DNA from: Chaenocephalus aceratus
Lineage: Eukaryota > Chordata > Actinopteri > Perciformes > Channichthyidae
Direction of reading: 5' to 3'
DNA: 64,000 nt
NCBI GenBank assembly: GCA_023974075.1
Contig: CM043797.1
Span: 14,556,178-14,620,177 of the forward strand
Under the pieces are notes generated by a model. It searched no databases. It was not told the origin of the DNA and saw nothing but the letters and a program-made list of their open reading frames with translations. Both the position numbers and the translations under genes were made by a program. This document shows, in pieces, positions 11,201 through 61,500 of the stretch (the stretch's first letter is position 1; every line of letters starts with the position of its first letter).

Positions 11201-12470
11201 TTCGATGTCTACCTTTACCCCAATTCAAACACTGCAAATAGAAAAAGAAACCCACTCACTCAGTAGAGACTTTGCAGAGGTGCTGGAGCTTTATCAAACG
11301 TAATGAAAAAAGCATCCACACAATCAAATCTGTGCAATAATCTTTTTTAATAAATCAGTTCCGTTCAGAGACCTTCTTCAAGGCAAGAACTGCTGTTCTT
11401 TCATTAAGTTTGCGATCTTCCCCGATACAATGGTGAGTATAAATCAGTGTGTGGTCCTCACTTTATTAAACGTTTTACTCAAAAGTGGTCATAGCGATCT
11501 GCTATGATCAGCTTACATTCACAATATAGGCAGTTGTAATATCGCTTTTACTCCGCAGTAGACTACTTCCCAGTTACCAGTACCACACATTTCAACCCAC
11601 GTTTTGCATGTTTTAAGCCTGAGTAACAAGCCCTCAGAAAGCATCGTACACCCTGTCAGTCGGAGGTACTGATTTAAAGCAGGGAGCACTCCAATTTAAC
11701 CCCATTGTGTCAGCATGCAGATTAGGCATCTGGTTGACACTCTGTAACAATCACTGGTGATATCAATTAGCACGGCACATCGGAGGGAGCAGAATGCAAA
11801 GGAGCCATGCCAACATATTAAACAGCAAGTACTGAGACAGATTTCTCAAGTGAGGATTGGGAGACGGGGGTGGGGTGTATCAACTGGGGGATGCTGAGCG
11901 TTGTGAGAAAATGGGCATGCTAAAATAATACAGCTGACTTTTAACACTTGGAGGAAAGTCGGAAGTGCTGTTTGTTGATCCAAGGAGAAGGAAAAGGAAC
12001 AAATGACTTAAAATAGTAACTGAAAAACTCACACCTCTGATGACACACATGCAGCTGTGGTAATTACTATGAAAGGTTACCATTATTGTTGTTCACGATG
12101 GTTCATTATTATTCAGAGGAACTATGAGATAGCCCTAGACAATAAGCCGATGGATGCCTTCTTTATGTCCCAGGGTATGGTTGCATCTCAAGCTCTGTCT
12201 GGAAAGACTCGGACACTTTGAAGTTAGTAACCCGATGAAAAGGCAAATAATCTATCTGGAGGTCGTGGGATTTACCTCATCAATAACGGGGGGAAAAGTT
12301 ACATTCACAGCAATGCCCACCCTTATCCTTTTTATCGATTGGTGGGGAAAAAAGGACTCTCACACGTAGCCAACACTACCAAGACCAAAAGGTCATGGGA
12401 AAAGATTTTAGGAATGTGAGAGGTCTGTTCGGTGTACCTCAGGGCGTGTTGTGGGACTGAAATAACACTT
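5217..12470. other. intergenic region between tRNA-Lys and lhfpl6
   Basis: The sequence is AT-rich with no open frame that resembles a known protein and no exon-like segment with splice sites. It holds a degenerate repeat near 5968-6080 and an A-rich run at about 10404-10430. Several TAATTA-rich patches (for example 10560-10700) could be homeodomain-bound enhancers of neighbouring genes, but this cannot be shown without cross-species alignment. Confidence 0.55.
5968..6080 (+). repeat. degenerate interspersed repeat, LINE (L2-like) tail type
   Basis: The words CAGTCCATCACAGGGC, GAGAGCACCCACAGGGATC and GGATTCGAACCCACTACC in this order match a widespread fish repeat in which CAGTCCATCGCAGGGC is followed by a CAAACTCC block and GATTCGAACCC. 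It is heavily diverged, so it is an old copy. Confidence 0.5.
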
Positions 12471-13115
12471 TAAATCCAGAATTTCAATAAACATTTATTT
12501 ACAAAACAAGAATAATAACAAAGAATAATATGAAGAGTGAATACAAAATGTGTGCTAATATGATAAAATACATTATCATACACAACGTATATCTTTATGA
12601 ATGTGTTAAATAAACTATGCTTAGATTTTTGGGATCTGAAAAGGTTGAGGAAGCAGGCAGCCAGTGTCGGATTGCTTTACGTTATAGGGATTATTGCATC
12701 TCACTTTGTGTTTAAGGCAAGGATGAGACATGAAGAGGAGACAGAAACACTTCACATAACAATGAAGCAGTATTACTTTTCTCTTCATCACAGGGAACAC
12801 CATCACATAGACTGAAGAGGAGGAAGACAACAAAAAGAGATAATACTCTTAAAGAAATGTAGCAGTTTTACAAATAGGATTGGTCCATACATTTTTCATT
12901 TAAGAACAGCTTTTTAAGAGAGGAAGCACTTTTCAAAGCCATGTGTATGTGTTACATTATGAAACAGTCCCTGGAGTTGTCAGATGGATTGTGTCCCATG
13001 ATGTCCAGAGCACTGTGTCTTGGTGTCTTTGGTGCTCAATGTGCTGTGTTGGTGTCCACAGAGTCATCTCCCTTTCGTCGTGTACCCTCTGAGGTCTGTC
13101 CCTCTGAGCCTGGCT
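12471..13115 (-). other. lhfpl6: lhfpl6 3' untranslated region (inferred)
   Basis: This noncoding stretch follows the lhfpl6 stop codon at 13116. A canonical minus-strand AATAAA lies at 12499-12494, about 620 bases after the stop, with GT/T-rich sequence beyond it. The exact cleavage site is unknown and alternative sites further on are possible. Confidence 0.55.
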
Positions 13116-53158
<40,043 letters not shown>

Positions 53159-54034
53159 TCACACACAGTCACTGGATAAACAGCAGTTATATGAGCAGGC
53201 ACTGTGTTGTGGGAAGCCTTGCAGTGAGCATTTAACACCAGCAGCTTTCACCTGCTCATTGACTCCGGGTCCCTGTCAGGGGGAAGAGCAGAAGAAAAAA
53301 CAGTCAAATAAAAGTAATCCGGGAACCAGTTTTTAGCTTTTGTAATGATGCGAAAAGTCACAGTTTTTAAGTGAAAGTAGAACTATAAGTGCAGCTATAA
53401 GCACAGACATGTTGGAATCCCAATTAGTAAGAGTATCAGTACTTATCAGTTATAGATAAGTAGGCCTACTCATTGTCCTAAACTATAAATAGTTAAGCAA
53501 AACTGCTCATAGTTCAATAAACATAGTTAATCAATGTTTTCAAAACAATAAAATAGCAAACACAATCAAACAGTCTGATAGCTAAATCAATTCATGTTAT
53601 CAACTCACTGAGGGAAATGGTTATTCCCCATCATACTTACTTCTTAAAAGCGTTTAATAGAGCAGTTAATAATATGCATAATAACAACTATTATTGGAAC
53701 AACTGCTGGGGCTACTGTGAAGTTCTATTTCTTCCACTAAACAGAAAAAGGATGGCTATGATAAACTATATCAGGATGTTATACAGACATCACAGCAGAA
53801 TAAACCTACGGCATGTTGATAGACTATGAAATACCAAATTAAGTAGCACAAAAGCAGTGGAAAGTGGACTTCTGGTTGAGGAGGCACATTAGAAGTCCCT
53901 GCAGGACCACCACTAAAGGAACATAGTGATTTTTCGTTAGGGGTGACCTCGCCGTATTATCGCAGTGCTCACACTGTCGGAATGTGAATCATGAAGACAA
54001 GGCAAAGAAAAGGGAAAGGAAGAAGAAAGCTTAC

Positions 54035-54450
54035 ATGTTCGGAGAGCTCCGGAATAAGGGCGCTCGGTAGACACTGAGAGTTTATATTTCCATCGGCTGG
54101 CTCCAGCTGTGCACGGGGCTCAAAGCAAACTTTTCTTCAGTCGAGAAAAAAAAAGAAGAGAGACCGAGAAATGCGTTCGACCTGAGAATATAAATCCGAA
54201 AAGTGGCCGCAGAATCCGTTCACAAATCACTTCCTCCTCATCAATATATTTAACCAAGGCAAAGATCAATTATTCACTCCTGCGCGGTGCAGAAACGTGC
54301 GGCGCTGACTGACTGGAGTCTGTTTCCACATTCCTGCTCTGAGAGGCAGCTCAGAGGGGGCGAGTCCACGGAGCACTCGTGGGAGGTGACCATCAATCAC
54401 ACACAATCCCCACCCAGGGGCTGGACTCACCGCTACTATCATTTCTGCAT
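54035..54450 (-). promoter_or_regulatory. lhfpl6: predicted lhfpl6 noncoding exon 1 and promoter
   Basis: A strong minus-strand donor GAACAT|GTAAGC ends a possible 5' untranslated exon at 54035, with an acceptor for the coding exon at 53170-53171 (TTTATCCAG). The 54030-54330 stretch is richer in G+C and CpG than its surroundings, as expected of a promoter-proximal exon. The human gene also has a noncoding first exon. The upper boundary is a guess. Confidence 0.45.
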
Positions 54451-54954
54451 GCTCCTGATGCATTCATCGACGCCTAGTTAACTAGATAGAAAATTAATTG
54501 TGATGAAAGTATTGGAATTTAACAGTTGAATGTTCTAAAACAGCCTCATGTCTACACATGTACACTATTTTGCCTGGGAAAATCTATTCAAATGTGTTTT
54601 TAGGTTTATTACACTACCATTTAACAAATTATTTTCACATGAAATTAATTTGCTGAAGCAATGTTGTCCTCAAGAAGCATGACAACAAGTATGTTTCTGA
54701 TATCTGCATGCCATTGAATAGTTCATCTAAAAAATAAATAAAAATGTTCTACCATATTTAAACTGATATTTATAACATAGTAATTTATTCATTATCAGAC
54801 TCTCACGTTGGGTTAAGTTGGAGAGTTGGTTCAAAAATATTGAATATGTTCCTGGGAAAATGTCCAAGTGGAAAACATCAAACAGTAAATGAACGCACCA
54901 TTGCTCTTTATTTGCGCTCTCAATAACAGTAACAATGAATCGTGATCATAGATC

Positions 54955-54991
<37 letters not shown>

Positions 54992-55464
54992 AGTGTTATT
55001 AGGGAAGGAAGTAGACAGCTTTAATGCGGCGATCTATTTAAATTATGGGCTCGTCCCTCTTATCTTTTAAAGGTGAATCTAACTCACATATCATCCCATC
55101 AATTGATAACGCTCTTAACCGACCCCTTTACATCAGCTTTTAAAGCATATTACGTAGGCTATACAGATGTGTTATGTGGTAGCCTACTTTATCATATCTA
55201 AATAATGATACAACAAATTAACATAGCTTATTCAATAAGTGAGACATCTTAAATACGAGGAAACATTATATATACACCAGAACCATTATTATTTACGTTC
55301 GTTATTCACACATCTTCCCTTTGATAACGTAGTTAAACAAAAATAAATAAACCACGTAGCGGAACGTTGTATCCTTACTCGACGGATCGTAATCCCGACC
55401 GGACGTTAATTCCAGACGGACCAAAACATCTTTCCAAAAGTTGACGTGGAGGTGTTTGTGTACA
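54451..55464. promoter_or_regulatory. intergenic region between divergent lhfpl6 and cog6, with cog6 5' leader
   Basis: About 1 kb separates the two transcription units. It is AT-rich in the middle with a (TG)n run at 54958-54987. TGACGTGG at 55442-55449, just upstream of the cog6 start, matches the core of ATF6/UPR-type and CRE-like sites. No TATA box is clear for either gene. Confidence 0.45.
54958..54987. repeat. (GT)n microsatellite, about 15 units
   Basis: An uninterrupted GT run in the interval between the two promoters. Confidence 0.95.
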
Positions 55465-55599
55465 ATGGCTGCTGCTAAAGTAGAACATGTGATTGATAGC
55501 TCCACTGTCATACAAAACCAAAATGTGCCTTCTCAAACAAATAACCCGCTGTCAAGGAAGCTTAACAAAATCCTGGAGACGAGGCTCGACAATGACAAG
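55465..55599 (+). CDS. cog6: cog6 exon 1
   Basis: 45 codons from [13 protein letters not shown] to RLDNDK, donor AAG|GTAAGA. The ATG context ACAATGG is adequate and no earlier in-frame ATG is evident. Confidence 0.96.
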
Positions 55600-58500
55600 G
55601 TAAGACGAAAGAGGTTAGCTTCTTGCTAGCTAGCTAACATTAGCTTGACGTGCAAGATAGTCACACAATGTTGCTTTTGGGTCTATATTAAGCAAATATA
55701 CATGGAGAATACATAAATAAGATGAAACCGTTTACGATATTTGGGTGAATGTGACTATGGGCCAGATAAACAGGTAATACTAGATTATGGAGCAGAAGAA
55801 AGACACATCCCAGTTTAAAGAGGATACACTCAAATGCAATCATTACGTTTGTGTAAAGGAGCTATTAAGTCAACCCTTATTAATGCAGTACTAATAGAAG
55901 CAGCTGAAGTTAAGAAAAGAGAAACTAGCACTTGCTTTCTGGGTCAGGTTAAAGGAGGTGGTGAAGAAAACCTTACAAACAGAACCTTACAGGATTTTTT
56001 TGAGGATATTTTAAGTTCCAGGGGTGAGGATTTGGGTGTTGAATGAAAGAATGACATGCATCCACTTCGGTTTTCTGACTCAGTTTCACAGATTGTGAAA
56101 CCACGGAGTTTCACTGAGTGACCGCATAGATAAACAGGGATGCAAACTTGTCACCTTTCGGCGAAATTCTCCGTTTTGAACCCAAAATAGGTCGTTTGTG
56201 TGATTCGTGTAGATCTGCACTAAAAATATTTTTGGGGTCTGGGACCCGGAGTAATCTGCAGCCGCGAGCTGTTATGTGCCATCATGACACGCATGGTGTT
56301 CTTTTTTTATATATTATAATGAAGCGCGAGCTGTGTGCTCGAGTCTTCCTGCCTGTCGGCTCTGCTGATGGATGTATAAGAAGGCTCTGCTGCTCCGCGA
56401 TGATGGTCTAGCTTCAGCAGCTACATTACCTACGGGTGCGTTCGTTAATACTAGGCTTGTTTGAGACACATTGCGGCTCGCCTCGAAAGTAGACGAGAGT
56501 AGCCGATCGCAGCCGGGGGAGGTGTCAAAATGCTCGTCTTAAGTCGGACAGCTCGGACTCAGAGTCGGCTTGACTGGCTGGGTTTGCAATGGCGGAAATT
56601 GCGTTGGCGTTTTTCGTTGCAGATGAAGTGGATGCAATAGAAATCCCACATGTATTGTATGAAGAATGACATGATCTAAAGGGACTGTGATTGAGAGAAA
56701 ATTAAATATTTGTTTACAATAAACATGAATATGTCATTTGTTTGATTTGCATTAAAAGACAATACCATTTTTGATTTAAATGATAGATTACCTTGTGCAT
56801 TTGTTGCAGCCCTTGCTTGCTGCATAAGTGCAGCTGCTAAACTGTTATCTGAACAATCATTTACATAATTTAAAATCATATCCAGATTGTTGGAATGCAA
56901 TTTAGTTGTTTACTCACCATTTTGTAGTCTTTGGGAAATGTCTTGTGAGACTCTTACAGTGATGTCTCCCTGTCCATCACGCAGTGTAAGCACCACAAAT
57001 TCCATTTTACCCACTGTAGACAAAGGTGATCACTATTGCTTTATATAGGTTTGTTAATTCAGTCATGATGAGGAACCACACCAGTGACTGGGTTCCATAA
57101 TTAGAAATGCTCCTCCCTCTTAATGTTTGCAAAACTGATAGGTGGACAGGCTACAAATGATCAGTCCCTTCAGATCCGCACACATGAAGCTTCATGAGCA
57201 TGAATTGAACAGACCTGCTGCTGAGTTAATTCTTTAGCTGCCACTTTAAGCTTTATGATGTGTACACCATGGATGTAATTTGATTTAATCTTGCCATTTT
57301 AAATGATGTATTCAATAAATAAGTTTAAACCAAATCATTACATTACAACAGATTTTATTTTAATGATTTGGTTTAATTTAAAGATAAACTTTATTGTTAT
57401 TGCACATATTACAGGTACTGAGACAACGAAATGCAGTTTAGCTTCTAACCAGGTGCAACAAGCAGCGAAGTGGAAAGTAATGTACACAATCTACAGAATA
57501 ACATATAGAATGAATTGAATGATGAATAAACAGTGGGGTATGAATACACTAGATATACACTAGCAGCCTGTGAGCAGTATGAACAGTGTGTATGAATATG
57601 CTAAGATATATAAAGTATGAAAACGGTAAGCAGTATAGTATACAATATATAGATATTAATTTCATGATGATAAACATTGTGGAACAATGATGAAAAATGG
57701 GAATGGATGTGGCGACGTAAAACGGACACAAAACAACAACAAACTTTTGCCAGCCAATTGGAGAGTTTCATCAGCAGCACGTGGTAAAAACCACCAATGA
57801 GCGCTCAGCTCGAGATACCAGCGAGCCGTTTCCCATCAAGCATTTCGCTTCCGCAGCTCGTGGAGAGCGGGGCTGAAGTAGAATAGTCCATTTAGCTTAG
57901 GAACCTTCCTATAGGAGTGAAATGACCCGGAAGTCCCTCAGTGGCAGCCATGATAAGTGCCGTTCGAATTCTCTAGAATGATGAGAATGATAGGAAAGGA
58001 GGTTTCAAACTTCCTTTATAACCTCCTTTAGCTTAGGAACCACTGGACCTCCCTAACCGACAGGAGAAGCGAAAATGCTGCCCCACAATGCCTTGCAGCC
58101 GCAGCATTTGCCGTCACTCAACAGTCGGCCGTTCACGGAAACAACCGATTATGACCGAGAAATGATATCATGAAAGTTACGGTGCTTATTAAGCATTTTA
58201 AAACATAGGTGGTAAGTTGCCAAAGTGCTTTGTTTTGAACGTTCATCAGTATTATAATCAAAAAGAGAAATATGAACGTTAGTTTTCACTGAAATTATCA
58301 AATAAAGTCAACGTTTCAGTCTTTACTGAGCTGTGTGGGGTTTGTTCAACTTTTAAAAGATGTTTGAATGGTGATATACACAGTGATAGATGTTAAGGAC
58401 TAACGTTTATAAGAAATACATCTGTATTGATTTTAAGATATTTAGTTCATACAATCATACGTATTGGGATCATTTGTATTAATGTGGACCGGAGGGAGAG

Positions 58501-61500
58501 GGTGACGAGCATAAGTTTCACTTTCCTTTTTTATTTCAATTCCAACTTTGGTCCTGAAGAATATGTTTCTCTGTTGTCCACGTTCATAAACCAAAGCAGC
58601 AGCATCAGAGCACGGTGCAGAGTCTCTAGATTAGTTTACAGTAGTCCCTCGTTCTTATTAAACATCCATGTTATAGTCCGCTGGATAGAAAACTGTGGTT
58701 TCCATAGTTTCCCCACAGCAGCAGACGCACATTCAGGACGTCCGCTGGCGCATCACAAACACGTCGGATAGTGAAAGTGCATTCGGATTCTCTAAAGTAC
58801 CGCAGTCTCTTCTCCTAAGTCCTTTTGAATTCTCCTATCCACTATCCCTTAACCCCGTGACGTTTCACTCAGAGGTCAAGGAATAGACGATAGGGTTAGA
58901 ACTTAGGAGCTGATTTTTAAACTATCCTACTGCAGCCCAACTGTGCCAACTCGCCTCGCCTCGCTCTCAAGGCTGCGGGCGTCTTTGTCCCGCGATATTT
59001 CAAAGTCTCATGTGGGCGAGCCTCCAGAGCAAGTCGGACAAAATGACTAACCATCATGCAACGCACTAGCAAGACGTTGATCGCAACTGTGCAGGTGTGC
59101 GCAGGTCTTGCTTGTCTCAAACAAGCCTATTAACTGTGTGGTCCGGAGTCACTGTGGCACATACTGGACCACTGGTGAACAGCTGTTAGAACGGGCCGCT
59201 CAGGTGCTCAGAGCAGAGCTCCCTGTCGGAGCGGCAGAGCGTGATGTGCACTGAAAAGTTTTTCTGTCGCAATATTATCGTTGAGCTAGCTAGCATACAT
59301 TGTCACTATGTGCTGTCACTACCCGATCCGTCACCCTGCCCGATCGGTTCTGCGCATGTGCGAGAGGGTCCGCCATGTTGGACAACTCCGGACGGCAACA
59401 CCAGATGGACACTTGACACAGTGGCTTTTAGCAAAGCTCAAAAAGAAAAACCGAGAGAGATGAGTTATTGTTATTACAACGTGACTTCACTATTATTTAA
59501 CAACTCTTTTTATTGGGTTCTTTTATTTGGGGTTCAGTACATTGTCAGAATAAGTGAGGAATGAATTTAACTTCTGTTAGACGGCCATATGCCATACATT
59601 TTTGCATACATTCACAGTTAATATTTATTCAGTATGATAGCTGTCTAACAGAAGTTAAATTCATTCCTCACTTATTCTGACAATGTACATAACCCCAAAT
59701 AAAAGAACCCAATAAAAAGAGTTGTTAAATAATAGTGAAGTCACGTTGTAATAACAATAACTCATCTCTCTCGGTTTTTCTTTTTGAGCTTTGCTAAAAG
59801 CCACTGTGTCAAGTGTCCATCTGGTGTTGCCGTCCGGAGTTGTCCAACATGGCGGACCCCCTCGCACATGCGCAGAACCGATCGGGCAGGGTGACGGATC
59901 GGGTAGTCACATGTGCTAACGTTAGCTTTAGCCTTCGTTTTCTAATAGTTTTTTTCATAGGCTATAAACAGAGGTGGTATAAGTATAGATCTTGTACTTG
60001 AGTAAAAGTAGAAGTACTCAGATCTTGTACTAGAGTAAAAGTAGAAGTACTCAGATCTTGTACTAGAGTAAAAGTAGAAGTACTCAGATATTGTACTTGA
60101 GTAAAAGTAGAAGTAGCCTACTCAGATCTTCTACTTGATTAAAAGTAGAAGTACTCAGGTCTTGTACTAGAGTAAAAGTAGAAGTACTCAGATCTTGTAC
60201 TTGAGTAAAAGTAGAAGTAGCCTACTCAGATCTTCTACTTGATTAAAAGTAGAAGTACTCAGATCTTGTACTTGAGTAAAAGTACTCAGATCTTCTACTT
60301 GATTAAAAGTAGAAGTACTCAGATCTTGTACTAGAGTAAAAGTAGAAGTACTCAGATCTTGTACTTGAGTAAAAGTAGAAGTACTCAAATCTTGTACTTC
60401 AGTAAAAGTAGAAGTACTCAGGTCTTGTACTTGAGTAAAGTACCAGAATGTAGGAACAATCCTGCAATCAAAATGTTCCTCAAATAAAAGTAGCCTACAA
60501 AAGTATTATCATCAAAATATAGTGAAAGTAGCGACAGTAAAAGTAGTCGTTGTGCAGATTGGTCCATTTCAGAATAATATATATATGATATGTTTTATAA
60601 TGATTGATCATGAAAGTGTTCTCAAAGCTGGTAAAGGTGCAGCTAGTTTGAATGACTTTGTATACTGCAGGGTAGCTTGTGGATTTACTCCAGGTGGAAC
60701 TAAAGTCTGATTTAACACTTGATTAGATTTCACATCATTCATCCACATCTGTGAAGTCACTAAAGGGATTAAATACCATTTACCTCTGAACTGTAGAGGA
60801 GAAGAAGAACAAAGTAGCAAAACATTGAAATACTTAAATAAAGTACAAGTATCTCAAAATTGTACCCAAGTATAGTACTTGAGTTTATGAACTTACCACT
60901 GGCTATACAGATAGAAAGACTAAGCCTTGCACAGAGGCATGAAAATACATTTTCAAAATGCTCAACAGTGCAGCCAAAATTATAAACTGACTGCTGCACA
61001 ATTAAAATAAATGCTTTTATATATTTGTATTAGATGTGACTCTTTGGCATTTCTGTTATTATTAACACTGCTGCTTTAGTTGTTCTGACTGCTAAAATCC
61101 TCTGTAATTCCTTTTAAAACCGATATTCCGTGGGCTCGGGGGCTCGGGTCCTTGTCACCTTGTTCATGCCTGATGAGTTTGCATCCCTGAATAAATGACA
61201 GTTTGACACAAAACCAATTATATTTTCAATAATTCCATGCTTACTTGCCCATATGTGTACAAATTATGCAAAAACAATTACATACACGTGTCTTAGAAGT
61301 CACAGCATTTTTTGATTTCTGATTACTGTCATGATCTGATTTTACACAAATATTTGCTTAGAGGATCATTTCAGTTACAACAGCATTCATGTCATGTGTT
61401 CAAGTGAATGAAAATCCATGTCAGATGTTATAACTACACTTTGAAAAGTATTGTATTTTAGTCCTCCTGCTATCTAATAACATTTTAATGCCATTTCTTT

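Larger units (their letters stand above)
56452..59129 (+). mobile_element. Harbinger-like element, 2.7 kb, with 17-bp ends
   Basis: TAGGCTTGTTTGAGACA at 56452-56468 is perfectly inverted at 59113-59129. TTAA occurs beside both ends and may be the target. At 56589-56669 a 26-codon frame starting MAEIALAFF and reading [13 protein letters not shown] resembles the start of PIF/Harbinger-family proteins, then stops. The interior carries two further repeats (57380-57720 and 57887-58931), so much of its length is secondary. Confidence 0.65.
56136..61189 (+). mobile_element. host hAT-like element split by nested insertions
   Basis: The left end CAGGGATGCAAACTTGTCAC (56135/56136 on) and right end GTTTGCATCCCTG (to 61189) are inverted repeats. 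A second shared block, GTGACAAG, lies further inside. Subtracting the insertions at 56452-59129, 59315-59910 and 59969-60901 leaves about 800 bp, a normal size for a non-autonomous hAT. Flanks GATAAA and AATAAA are only weakly alike, so the target duplication is uncertain. Nothing in the remaining sequence looks coding. Confidence 0.7.

Noticed and set aside
59241..59867. Two open frames giving almost the same peptide, one on each strand (59241-59564 plus, 59661-59867 minus)
   Set aside because: They are the two arms of the hairpin element read in opposite directions. The shared peptide follows from the inverted repeat and is not evidence of a gene.
60188..60388. Minus-strand frame with a repeating [15 protein letters not shown] peptide
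   Set aside because: It is a translation of the minisatellite units; the 33-bp period keeps the frame open by chance.
59988..60443. Regular repeats of about 33 bp as a possible CRISPR array
   Set aside because: The units are contiguous with no unique spacers, and the genome is eukaryotic.
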